Origin: Clostridiales bacterium
GTDB lineage: Bacteria; Bacillota; Clostridia; Lachnospirales; Lachnospiraceae
Direction of reading: 5' to 3'
DNA: 34,821 nt
NCBI GenBank assembly: GCA_012518885.1
Contig: JAAYRG010000174.1
Span: 1 to 34,821 of the forward strand
Below, piece by piece: positions 8,664 through 17,486 of the stretch. Position 1 is the stretch's first letter. Each line of letters starts with the position of its first letter. The notes under the pieces are model-generated. The model made no database searches and had not been told where the DNA came from. It saw nothing but the letters and a program-made list of their open reading frames with translations. The position numbers and the translations under genes were made by a program.

Positions 8664-10157
8664 CTACTCTCTAAGTGTTGCTGCGTGCATTATGCTCTCT
8701 TGTGTGGCTTCACATATATCTAACTCTCCAGTTATACTGCCTTCACACATAACCATAATGCGGTCGCTCATCCTAAGTATTTCTGTTATTTCGGAAGAAA
8801 TCATAATGATAGACTTGCCTTGAGCAACAAGTTCATTCATTAGTTGATATATTTCATTCTTTGCACCAACGTCAATACCTCTTGTTGGCTCATCAAATAT
8901 TAATATCTCGCAATTTCTTGCTAGCCACTTGGCAATTACTACTTTTTGCTGATTTCCACCTGAAAGGTTAGCAACCTTCTGATGTGGACTAGGAGTTCTA
9001 ATATCTAATTGTTCTATATATTTCTCTGCTTCTTTTCTTTCTGCCTCTTCATCTATAAAAGAACCAGATACGAAATTTTCTAGAGTTGCCATAGTAACAT
9101 TCTCAGCAACAGTTTTATCTACTACAATTCCGTAACGTCTACGGTCTTCAGAAAGATAACCTATACCATTTGCTACAGCATCTTCAGGTGACTTAATATC
9201 AACCTTCCTACCATTAATATATATATATCCACTATCCTTAGGGTCAGCACCAAAAATTGCTCTTGCAGTTTCTGTACGTCCAGCTCCCATCAGTCCTGAG
9301 AATCCTAAGATTTCTCCCTTACGTAGTTCAAAGCTTACATCCTTAACCATTCTACCTGCATTTAGGTTTTCTACCTTAAGAACTACTGGAGCATCCTTTG
9401 GCACATTACTTTCTGCCTTAGGGTCTTCATATATAACACGCCCTACCATCATATGGATGATTTCATCTTTATTAGTATCAACTGTATTAACTGTTCCTAC
9501 ATAGGCACCATCTCTCATTACAGTAACCCTGTCTGAGATTTCTTCAATTTCATTCATTCGGTGGGATATGTATACTATTCCCATTCCCTTACTACGCAGG
9601 TCACGAATTATTGCAAATAATTCTCTGATTTCACCATCAGTAAGTGCTGCAGTAGGCTCGTCAAATACTATCACCTTAGCATCATGTGAAACAGCCTTAG
9701 CTATTTCACACATTTGTTGTTTACCTACTGTTAGGTTCATCATTCTTTCCTTTGGGTTTATGTCAATGTTAAGTCTTTCAAACAGTTTAGCTGCCTCTTT
9801 GTTCATTTTTTCATCATCTATAAACAAACCCTTCTTTGGTTCTCTACCAATGAATATGTTTTGGGCAACTGTTAAATGGTTTATCATATTAAGCTCTTGG
9901 TGAACGATAATAACACCTGCATCTTGAGCTTCTTTAGGAGTTGTAAATTCTCGTTCCTTGCCTTCAAATATAATAGTCCCTGAGTCCTTTTTATATATTC
10001 CTGTTAACACCTTCATAAGGGTGGATTTTCCTGCACCATTCTCACCCATAAGTGCATGAACTTCACCTCTACGAACATTGAAATCTACATGGTCAAGAGC
10101 ATGTACACCAGGGAAACTTTTATCTATTTGTCTCATATCTAGAATTACATCATTCAC
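8664..10157 (-). CDS. sugar ABC transporter ATP-binding protein, two tandem ABC domains (RbsA/MglA-like)
   Basis: Walker A GENGAGKST, signature LTVGKQQM and LSGGNQQKV, Walker B VIVFDEPT and LIFDEPTRGIDVGAK. Confidence 0.95.
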   Translation of the reverse strand: MNDVILDMRQIDKSFPGVHALDHVDFNVRRGEVHALMGENGAGKSTLMKVLTGIYKKDSGTIIFEGKEREFTTPKEAQDAGVIIVHQELNMINHLTVAQNIFIGREPKKGLFIDDEKMNKEAAKLFERLNIDINPKERMMNLTVGKQQMCEIAKAVSHDAKVIVFDEPTAALTDGEIRELFAIIRDLRSKGMGIVYISHRMNEIEEISDRVTVMRDGAYVGTVNTVDTNKDEIIHMMVGRVIYEDPKAESNVPKDAPVVLKVENLNAGRMVKDVSFELRKGEILGFSGLMGAGRTETARAIFGADPKDSGYIYINGRKVDIKSPEDAVANGIGYLSEDRRRYGIVVDKTVAENVTMATLENFVSGSFIDEEAERKEAEKYIEQLDIRTPSPHQKVANLSGGNQQKVVIAKWLARNCEILIFDEPTRGIDVGAKNEIYQLMNELVAQGKSIIMISSEITEILRMSDRIMVMCEGSITGELDICEATQESIMHAATLRE

Positions 10158-10214
10158 GGCTTCACCTTCCTAATCTACTAATATAGAATATTTTTTACTT
10201 ATATTAATGGTTTA

Positions 10215-11198
10215 CTAATTTTTCTTTTGATTACTAAATACATCAAGATATACTGCTGTCAGTACAATAAGACCAGTAATAATTAATTGGAAATCTTTTG
10301 TAAATCCTAAAGCTAATATTCCTTCTTGAAGTAGTGAAATAATCATAACACCAATAATAGTTCCGCCAATTGATGCAACTCCACCAGACATTGAAGTACC
10401 ACCCATAACAACAGCTGCTATAGCTTCGTTATTATATTGGTCACCTAGTCCAGGTTGAACAGTTGTATAAGCTCCTACGAAGAATATTGCAGCGATACCT
10501 ACTAAGGTTCCACTTATTACATAAGCAAGCATCTGCCATTTTCTTACGTTAACACCTGATAAACGTACTGCCTCTTTATTACTTCCTAAACAAAGTATGT
10601 ATCTTCCAATCTTAGTTTTGTTAAGAATAATTGCACATATAAATGCTACTACAAGAAGAGTAATAAGTCCGACTGGAATTGATATGCTACCATTGCTATA
10701 TCTTACTAAGTTTCTATACCAACCATTTGCTTCACTAGATTGTGGCCAACTTACTGACTGAGTGTGTGTAAAAACAGACCCAGCACCTTTTGCAATCTGC
10801 ATTAGTCCCATTGATGTAATAAAGGGAGCCACATCCCAATATGCTACCAAGTACCCATTAATAGCTCCAAATATTAAGCCTACCAAAACACTAATTACCA
10901 AACATAAAACTAATGGCCATCCGCTACGTGTAAGTAAATATCCTGATATAAGAGCAGAAGCAAACATAACAGGTCCAATAGAAAAATCAATTCCTCCTGT
11001 AGCTATTACAAAGGTTACACCTAGTGCAAGAAAACCTAGGAAATAAGAATAGCTAAGGGCACTTAAAATTCTGTCATAACTAATAAATGTTGGCGAAAAT
11101 AAGGCAAATACAAAATACATAAGTATTAGTACAAATACTAGTACTAGCTTATTAAATCCTATCTTTTTCACCAATGCGATGTTCTTTATTTTTTCCAA
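10215..11198 (-). CDS. second ribose/galactose-type ABC transporter permease, paralogue of 7652..8644
   Basis: Multi-TM ORF with INGYLVAYWDVAPFITSMGLMQIAKG and LGSNKEAVRLSGVNVRKWQMLAYVISG, colinear with the other permease. Confidence 0.93.
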   Translation of the reverse strand: MEKIKNIALVKKIGFNKLVLVFVLILMYFVFALFSPTFISYDRILSALSYSYFLGFLALGVTFVIATGGIDFSIGPVMFASALISGYLLTRSGWPLVLCLVISVLVGLIFGAINGYLVAYWDVAPFITSMGLMQIAKGAGSVFTHTQSVSWPQSSEANGWYRNLVRYSNGSISIPVGLITLLVVAFICAIILNKTKIGRYILCLGSNKEAVRLSGVNVRKWQMLAYVISGTLVGIAAIFFVGAYTTVQPGLGDQYNNEAIAAVVMGGTSMSGGVASIGGTIIGVMIISLLQEGILALGFTKDFQLIITGLIVLTAVYLDVFSNQKKN

Positions 11199-11455
11199 GT
11201 GCTAAATCCCCCTAACATTATGAAATACTTTTATAAAATAAAAATATATATATAGTTGTTGTTTGCAAAATAATTATATATGTATTTTTAATAATTTAGA
11301 ATTGAAATTCGTCCAATTAATGTTCAATATTCTACTACTCTTATTAAAATTCTTTTATTTTAAGTCAAATTGTATAATATTGCACATTTTTTAATTTCTA
11401 GAATAAATTATATTGAGAAAATAGATTCTATAATCTTAGAGTCCAAGGAGTATAA

Positions 11456-13069
11456 ATGGATAATAGTAATTTTGAAATGGAACAAGTTGTAGGAAGTGGT
11501 ATACCCTTTGATGACCTAGTATGGGAGGATATACCAGGCAATCCTTTTGGTAGGGCCGCTAATTTTAATGCCATTATTTTTGGGGATGCAAATAACATAG
11601 TAGACGTAAAGGGGGCCTTAGCAGTTGGCGGAAGTTTCTATAGCCAAAGGGGCCTTAGTCTAAACTTTGGTTGGAATATTCAATCACCTGAATATACACC
11701 AGATAATGTTGGCTTTCTTGTTGGGGGCAACGTTGCAATGAACGGATCATTAGTAGTTGTTGGCCAGGTAATTATAGGGGGAGGTTTTAGGGCAGCAAGA
11801 GGCAGCACCTTCCTCATTGGTAAAGATGGTAGTTCTGCCCAAGCTAGTCAGTTAGCTGAACTTTATAGGGCAAATGGCCAAAGTAGGTACTGGTCACCTA
11901 GCGACCGTGGTAACCACTATATTATTTCAAGTTATGATGTTCCACATTATTTACCTGCTAGCCGAATTAATGCAAACCTAACCACCTTCTTTCAAGATGC
12001 AAAAGCAAGTATAGAAAACTATAAGGAATGTATTGAAAACTTGCCTGTTAACGGCATTGTGGAAGAAGACTTCCATGAATGGGTTTTAATAGGCAATGAC
12101 CCTGACCTAAATATATTTGTCCTTGACCGTAGGCCAAATGGATTAATTAATAAGGGAATTAGATTTGATGTTCCTGATACAAGTACTATAATTGTAAGGC
12201 TACAAACCGGACCTAATACTCACTTACAATACGGCCTATATGGATCAGAAAGTCAAGCTAGCCGTACTATTTACCTCTTTGAAGACGCTACTAATATCTA
12301 TATGGAAGTTCCTGCAGATATTTGGGGTAGTTTCCTGGCTCCTAATGCTATGTTACATGGTCATAGGACCGGAGGCCATATTACGGGTAATCTTGCCCTA
12401 GGATCATTTGCAGTAAGCCCAACTAGTGGTTTTGAGTTTCATTTACCTGTGTTTGAAGGCCAGGTATTTTGTGAAGAAGTATCTGATATTGTATTTGAAA
12501 GGCCTGAAGAAGTTCCTATTCCAGTCCCTACCCAGCCTCCAGTAGAAGAACCTATCATAGAAGAGCCGATTATAGAAGAACCTATTATAGAAGAACCTGA
12601 ACCACCAATACCTACTCCAAGTCCTGCAAGACCTCCTAGAGAAAGAAGGCCAATACCAACTCTTCCTGAAGATAATAGAAGGTTCATTATGCCAAGTCCT
12701 CCGCAAGAACCAGAACCTTGCCCTGAACCAGAACCTTGCCCTGAACCAAGACCTTGTCCTCCTTGCCAAGAATGTTTAATTCAAGAAGGGGTTATAGCTG
12801 GATGTATATGGGGATGTGAGTGTCATAAAAGACATGGTTGGATAGTAGAATTGTATGAGATATGTGCTAACCAAAAGGTTTTAGTAGACTGCGTAGAAAT
12901 AGGTCACTATGGATGTTTTAAGTTCTATGTCCCATTTGATGGTTGCTATTGCTTGTCCACCATACCTTCAAACTGTATGAGAAACCAACCTTACTATTAT
13001 AGAAGTGGATACTCTTGTAAACCTATAATGTCGCTTAATAATATTGGGGTGTCTAACTTTTATTATTGA
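11456..13069 (+). CDS. choice-of-anchor A-like domain protein with Pro/Glu repeat linker and Cys-rich C-terminus; no signal peptide
   Basis: FNAIIFGDANNIVDVKGALAVGGSF...VGGNVAMNGSLVVVGQVIIGG resembles the choice-of-anchor A domain; EEPIIEEPIIEEPIIEEP and PEPCPEPEPCPEPRPCPPCQEC repeats; RBS aaggagtataa-ATG. Confidence 0.75.
   Translation: MDNSNFEMEQVVGSGIPFDDLVWEDIPGNPFGRAANFNAIIFGDANNIVDVKGALAVGGSFYSQRGLSLNFGWNIQSPEYTPDNVGFLVGGNVAMNGSLVVVGQVIIGGGFRAARGSTFLIGKDGSSAQASQLAELYRANGQSRYWSPSDRGNHYIISSYDVPHYLPASRINANLTTFFQDAKASIENYKECIENLPVNGIVEEDFHEWVLIGNDPDLNIFVLDRRPNGLINKGIRFDVPDTSTIIVRLQTGPNTHLQYGLYGSESQASRTIYLFEDATNIYMEVPADIWGSFLAPNAMLHGHRTGGHITGNLALGSFAVSPTSGFEFHLPVFEGQVFCEEVSDIVFERPEEVPIPVPTQPPVEEPIIEEPIIEEPIIEEPEPPIPTPSPARPPRERRPIPTLPEDNRRFIMPSPPQEPEPCPEPEPCPEPRPCPPCQECLIQEGVIAGCIWGCECHKRHGWIVELYEICANQKVLVDCVEIGHYGCFKFYVPFDGCYCLSTIPSNCMRNQPYYYRSGYSCKPIMSLNNIGVSNFYY
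12543..12602 (+). repeat. 18-bp in-frame tandem repeat encoding EEPIIE
   Basis: gaagaacctatcatagaagagccgattatagaagaacctattatagaagaacct: about three near-identical 18-mers. Confidence 0.85.
12709..12760 (+). repeat. 18-bp in-frame tandem repeat encoding EPCPEP
   Basis: ccagaaccttgccctgaa ccagaaccttgccctgaa ccaagaccttgtcct. Confidence 0.85.
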
Positions 13070-13097
13070 TAATAAGTAAACTTAAATTCTAAAAGAA

Positions 13098-13149
13098 ACA
13101 AGAAGTGGGAAGCCGTAAGCAATACTCCTTACAACTTCCCACTTCTTGT
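13098..13149. terminator. bidirectional intrinsic terminator between convergent genes
   Basis: Outer 15-bp arms ACAAGAAGTGGGAAG / CTTCCCACTTCTTGT with inner GTAAG...CTTAC stem. Confidence 0.85.
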
Positions 13150-13176
13150 TATATATAAACATAATATAAAATTATA

Positions 13177-13533
13177 TTATGCAGCTTTTGATTTTGCGAT
13201 TTCTGCTAATGTAGCAAATCCTTCTGGATCATTAACTGCCATCTCAGCTAACATCTTTCTGTTGATGTCGATGCCTGCAACTTTTAATCCATGCATAAAT
13301 TTGCTATATGAAATTCCATTCATTCTAGCTGCAGCATTAATTCTTGCAATCCATAATCTTCTGAATTGTCTTTTTCTTTCTTTTCTACCAGAAAATGATG
13401 TAGCTAATGCTCTCATTACTGATTGTTTTGCAATTCTGTATTGTTTTGATCTAGCTCCTCTGTAACCTTTTGCTAGTTTTAATACTCTATTTTTTCTCTT
13501 TCTAGAGCTTACTCCACGTTTTACTCTTGCCAT
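13177..13533 (-). CDS. rplT: 50S ribosomal protein L20
   Basis: [42 protein letters not shown]...[19 protein letters not shown]; downstream of rpmI. Confidence 0.98.
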   Translation of the reverse strand: MARVKRGVSSRKRKNRVLKLAKGYRGARSKQYRIAKQSVMRALATSFSGRKERKRQFRRLWIARINAAARMNGISYSKFMHGLKVAGIDINRKMLAEMAVNDPEGFATLAEIAKSKAA

Positions 13534-13567
13534 GGCTTGATTTCCTCCTTATCACAAGTCATTTCTC

Positions 13568-13765
13568 TTATAGGTATGGTGTTATTTGTTTTAACTTTCT
13601 TGAATTACCTTTATCCACTTCAACAGCTTTTCTAAGTCTTCTCTTCCTCTTAGTTGTCTTCTTAGTTAAGATATGACTTTTGTTGGATTTCATCTTCATA
13701 AATTTACCAGTACCTGTTTTTTTAATACGCTTTGCAGCGCCTCTATGTGTCTTAACCTTAGGCAT
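13568..13765 (-). CDS. rpmI: 50S ribosomal protein L35
   Basis: [46 protein letters not shown]. Confidence 0.98.
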   Translation of the reverse strand: MPKVKTHRGAAKRIKKTGTGKFMKMKSNKSHILTKKTTKRKRRLRKAVEVDKGNSRKLKQITPYL

Positions 13766-13883
13766 AATATTTCCTCCTTTATGCTATGCAATCTCTAGTC
13801 CTAAATCTCTTCTTAGAAATCGTATAATTAATAATATATATATTTAACATTCTATACTTTATAATGTTAAGCACAAAATGTTA

Positions 13884-14393
13884 TTAACGTTTTTTGCTTA
13901 AAAACATAACCATGTTACGGCCTTCCATCTTGGCTGGCTTCTCAACCACTGCTATATCTTCTACCTTCTTGAAGAAAGCATCCATGATTTCTTTACCTGT
14001 AGCCTTATGGGCCATCTCACGACCTCTAAATCTTAGGGTTACCTTTACACGGTCACCAACTGCTAAGAACTTTCTTGCATTGTTGGCTTTAGTCATTAAA
14101 TCGTGCTCTTCAATGTTTGGTGATAAGCGCACTTCTTTTACATCGATAATTTTTTGCTTCTTCTTAGCTTCTTTTTCTCTTTTAGTTTGTTCATACTTAA
14201 ACTTGCCAAAATCCATAATCTTGCAAACAGGCGGTTTTGCATTTGGAGCAATTCTTATTAGGTCAAGATTTTGCTCTCTAGCTAGGTTTAATGCATCTCT
14301 TGATGACATAATACCTAATTGTTCTCCATCCTGGCCAATCACTCGAACTTCTTTGTCTCTAATTTTTTCATTAATTATTATATCGCTAATAAT
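13884..14393 (-). CDS. infC: translation initiation factor IF-3 (probable ATT start codon)
   Basis: [28 protein letters not shown]...[20 protein letters not shown]...[30 protein letters not shown]. The track's ORF start at 14519 reads through the structured leader and is unlikely. Confidence 0.93.
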   Translation of the reverse strand: MISDIIINEKIRDKEVRVIGQDGEQLGIMSSRDALNLAREQNLDLIRIAPNAKPPVCKIMDFGKFKYEQTKREKEAKKKQKIIDVKEVRLSPNIEEHDLMTKANNARKFLAVGDRVKVTLRFRGREMAHKATGKEIMDAFFKKVEDIAVVEKPAKMEGRNMVMFLSKKR

Positions 14394-14434
14394 TGTGCAC
14401 CTCCATAGGTTGAATCTAATAAATATGTTTACAA

Positions 14435-14625
14435 TAAAAAGTGGATAGTCATAAACTATCCACATCACTACTTCGACTACGCCTGCAAATTTGGCAAAAC
14501 AAGAACAAGCTACATACAAGTATAAAAACCATAAAGATACTTGTTCTATTTTCGAAATTATTAACCCGAGTCACTACTAAGTGCTAAGGTGAGAGTGGAT
14601 ACTCTACTTCATGTCATAATATATA
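14435..14625 (-). promoter_or_regulatory. infC-rpmI-rplT leader, L20-type autoregulatory attenuator
   Basis: Minus strand: terminator GTGGATAG-TTTATGA-CTATCCAC-TTTTTATT (14463..14436); upstream TATCCAC (14601..14595) can pair with the terminator 5' arm; long-range GAACAAG / CTTGTTC pairing, as in L20 leaders. Confidence 0.85.
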
Positions 14626-14687
14626 TGTTGTTAACAGCTTTTTTATAATACCATACTTTAACTTACATGTCAAGTTTATAAATTAAG

Positions 14688-15866
14688 TTAATTAATATTT
14701 TTAACTAGGGCCAAGTCATTAATAAACTTGATTAATTCTCTTTCAGACTCGAGATCTCCAGCATAAGGATAGTTCTTAGCAAGCTTGTTAAAGGCCTCAA
14801 GTTCTTTCTTGGCAGCTTCTTTATTATTATTAACAAAAACTTCATAAGCATACATAAGTCGTCTTCTAGAAAGGTATATAGAAGTATTCTTTATATAGTT
14901 AGCAAGCTCTTTAGTATAAAGCCTTTCTACCTCATCTTGACGGTTACTTCCAATGATTTCATAAAATAGAAGTTCACACAGCAACTCATTCTTATGTATA
15001 TCTAGTAATCCAGAGGCATTTTCTATAAGAAAGTCAGAATATTCCTTGGCCTTATTAAAGTCCATATTATCATGAAGGCGCATACATTTAAATACTCCTA
15101 TAGTTACAATTAAGGGATTGGACAAGTCAGCATTATCAGGAAGTTCAAAGTATTCCTCTGGCATATCCTTCAATCTTTTTCCCCTAGTTTGAAGTCCATT
15201 AACATATAGTTGCATATATAGGGACCTGACAGCTTCTTTATCCTTCTTTAAATGCAAGGTATTATAGCCATCGTTAGCCACGCCACCAATTCTCATAGGA
15301 ATAGCATTGGTAAGAGTAGCTATTAGACCAACTACAATAGAAACAAAAGATATATGGGTCAAAAGCCCAGCACTTGGGAAAGCCATAAATATCACAAAAG
15401 AGATTAGGACTAAACTTAAGTTTAGCAAGCTCCCACCAAGGTTATATAAAACATAAGGAAAATTATAGGCATTCCAATTGGAATCTGGCATCAGAAGACA
15501 CTGACCACCAGTTCCAACTATGTTAAACCTCTTAATTTTTAGCCTACCATCTTCCTTTATAAACATTATGGAGCCTATCCTAAAGGAGACAAACTCATAT
15601 CCACTAAGGAGGCCAAATATAAGATGGCCACCTTCATGAGCAATAACATGAAGAAAGGTAACTGCAAAAAATATAAGAATCAGCAAGGCAAAAACAAATA
15701 TCATTCCTAATATTCCGTACTTTTCCTCATATGAACCTGAAACATGACCTGTGTAAAAACCAACACCAAGAGATCCAATTATAAGAATAGCTGCTGAAAT
15801 AAAATTTTCTAATTTTTTGTTTTGCACTACCTTTTGATTATTTACTTTCTGCCCTTCTCTTTCCAT
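14688..15866 (-). CDS. M50 (site-2-protease-like) membrane metallopeptidase with C-terminal soluble helical region
   Basis: Multi-TM ORF with HVIAHEGGHLIFG (HExxH) and TNAIPMRIGGVANDGYN (second metal-ligand NDG motif). Confidence 0.75.
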   Translation of the reverse strand: MEREGQKVNNQKVVQNKKLENFISAAILIIGSLGVGFYTGHVSGSYEEKYGILGMIFVFALLILIFFAVTFLHVIAHEGGHLIFGLLSGYEFVSFRIGSIMFIKEDGRLKIKRFNIVGTGGQCLLMPDSNWNAYNFPYVLYNLGGSLLNLSLVLISFVIFMAFPSAGLLTHISFVSIVVGLIATLTNAIPMRIGGVANDGYNTLHLKKDKEAVRSLYMQLYVNGLQTRGKRLKDMPEEYFELPDNADLSNPLIVTIGVFKCMRLHDNMDFNKAKEYSDFLIENASGLLDIHKNELLCELLFYEIIGSNRQDEVERLYTKELANYIKNTSIYLSRRRLMYAYEVFVNNNKEAAKKELEAFNKLAKNYPYAGDLESERELIKFINDLALVKNIN

Positions 15867-15875
15867 GCCACCCTC

Positions 15876-17471
15876 CTAGAATTCGGCCTTACCAAAATCT
15901 GATAATTTCAATCCTTCATTTCTTTCTAATACAGTTTGTTCACTCCAACTATGGATAAACAATAGTAGAGGATTACCCTTCATATCTCTTACCTTTTTAC
16001 AGTCTGATGTAAGGTATAGGTCAGAAACATTAACTTTAGAATCCTCAATCCACCTAATATAAGAATATGGTAAATTCTCTAATCTTATTTCTACATTATA
16101 TTCATTTTCAAGTCTATGTTTAAACACATCAAACTGAAGCACTCCAACTGCCCCAACTATTATCTCTTCCAAGCCCATACTATATTCTTGAAAAATTTGA
16201 ATTCCACCTTCTTGGGCTATCTGCTGGATACCCTTAACGAATTGTTTCCTCTTCATGGTATCAACCTGACGAACCCTGGCAAAGTGTTCTGGGGAGAATG
16301 TAGGAATTCCTTCATATATAAATGTCTGACTAGAAGAACGTACAGTATCTCCAATTGAGAAAATACCAGGGTCAAATACACCTATAATATCTCCTGCATA
16401 AGCCTCATCAACTATTTTCCTATCCTCTGCCATCATCTGTTGAGGCTGAGAAAGTTTCATAGTCTTCTTTCCTTGTACATGAAAAACTTCCTTGTCTGCT
16501 TCAAACTTACCTGAACAAATACGCATAAAGGCTATTCTGTCCCTATGCTTCTTATTCATATTAGCTTGAATCTTAAAAACAAAGGCAGAAAAATCATTTT
16601 TAATAGGGTCGATTAGACCTTCTGATGAATTCCTAGCTAGAGGAGGTGTAGTCATTTCAAGGAAGTATTTTAAGAATATTTCCACACCAAAGTTTGTAAG
16701 GGCAGATCCAAAGAATACTGGAGTTAACTCTCCCTTCCTAACTAGGTCTAGGTCAAATTCATTAGTTGCCCCATCTAGCAGTTCTATCTCTTCCTCAAGT
16801 ATTTCATGGTTTTCCTTACCTATTAAATCATCTAGGTCAGGGTCACCTAAGGATGCACTAATACCTTGTAACTTTTTCTGGCCCTTGTCTGATAGGGTAA
16901 ATCTTGTTATTTCCTCCTTGTTTCTATCATAAACACCTTGGAAGTTCTTACCGCTTCCAATTGGCCAGTTTACTGGACAGGTTCGTATTCCCAGTACACT
17001 TTCAATTTCATCAAGAAGTTCAAATGAATCACGGGCTTCCCTATCCATCTTATTTATAAAAGTGAAAATAGGGATTTTACGCATAACACATACCTTAAAT
17101 AGCTTTTGTGTTTGAAGCTCAACACCCTTTGATGCATCAATCACCATGACTGCTGAGTCAGCAGCCATGAGTGTTCTATAGGTATCTTCTGAGAAGTCCT
17201 GGTGACCAGGTGTATCTAGAATATTGATGCAATAATCATCATAGTTAAATTGTAGAACGGAAGAAGTAACTGAAATACCACGTTGCTTTTCTATTTCCAT
17301 CCAGTCAGAAACGGCATGTTTACTAGTCTTTTTCCCTTTTACAGACCCTGCTAGGTTGATTGCTCCACCATACAATAATAGCTTTTCAGTTAGGGTTGTC
17401 TTTCCAGCGTCTGGATGGGATATAATTGCAAATGTTCTTCTTTTCTTTATTTGATTTTCTATATCAGTCAA
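15876..17471 (-). CDS. prfC: peptide chain release factor 3
   Basis: MTDIENQIKKRRTFAIISHPDAGKTTLTEKLLLYGGAINLAGSVKGKKTSKHAVSDWMEIEKQRGISVTSSV; full-length GTPase. Confidence 0.96.
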   Translation of the reverse strand: MTDIENQIKKRRTFAIISHPDAGKTTLTEKLLLYGGAINLAGSVKGKKTSKHAVSDWMEIEKQRGISVTSSVLQFNYDDYCINILDTPGHQDFSEDTYRTLMAADSAVMVIDASKGVELQTQKLFKVCVMRKIPIFTFINKMDREARDSFELLDEIESVLGIRTCPVNWPIGSGKNFQGVYDRNKEEITRFTLSDKGQKKLQGISASLGDPDLDDLIGKENHEILEEEIELLDGATNEFDLDLVRKGELTPVFFGSALTNFGVEIFLKYFLEMTTPPLARNSSEGLIDPIKNDFSAFVFKIQANMNKKHRDRIAFMRICSGKFEADKEVFHVQGKKTMKLSQPQQMMAEDRKIVDEAYAGDIIGVFDPGIFSIGDTVRSSSQTFIYEGIPTFSPEHFARVRQVDTMKRKQFVKGIQQIAQEGGIQIFQEYSMGLEEIIVGAVGVLQFDVFKHRLENEYNVEIRLENLPYSYIRWIEDSKVNVSDLYLTSDCKKVRDMKGNPLLLFIHSWSEQTVLERNEGLKLSDFGKAEF

Positions 17472-17486
17472 AACTCTTCCTCCAAA

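Noticed and set aside
11199-11455. Possible sporulation or SigA promoter upstream of the choice-of-anchor gene
   Set aside because: A TATAAT and a weak SigK-like GAATAAATTATA are visible but no convincing -35; too AT-rich to call.
12543-12760. Short tandem repeats as a possible CRISPR array
   Set aside because: Repeats are 18 bp, contiguous without spacers and in frame in a protein.
12439-12769. Two minus-strand ORFs rich in Gly/Ser or Arg/Trp
   Set aside because: Artefacts of the antisense of the 18-bp repeats in the choice-of-anchor gene.
13894-14448. 184-aa + strand ORF opposite infC
   Set aside because: Antisense to a conserved gene; no RBS or recognisable domain.
14394-14519. N-terminal extension of IF-3 in the ORF track
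   Set aside because: Translates the attenuator leader; the conserved IF-3 N-terminus and RBS support the ATT start.
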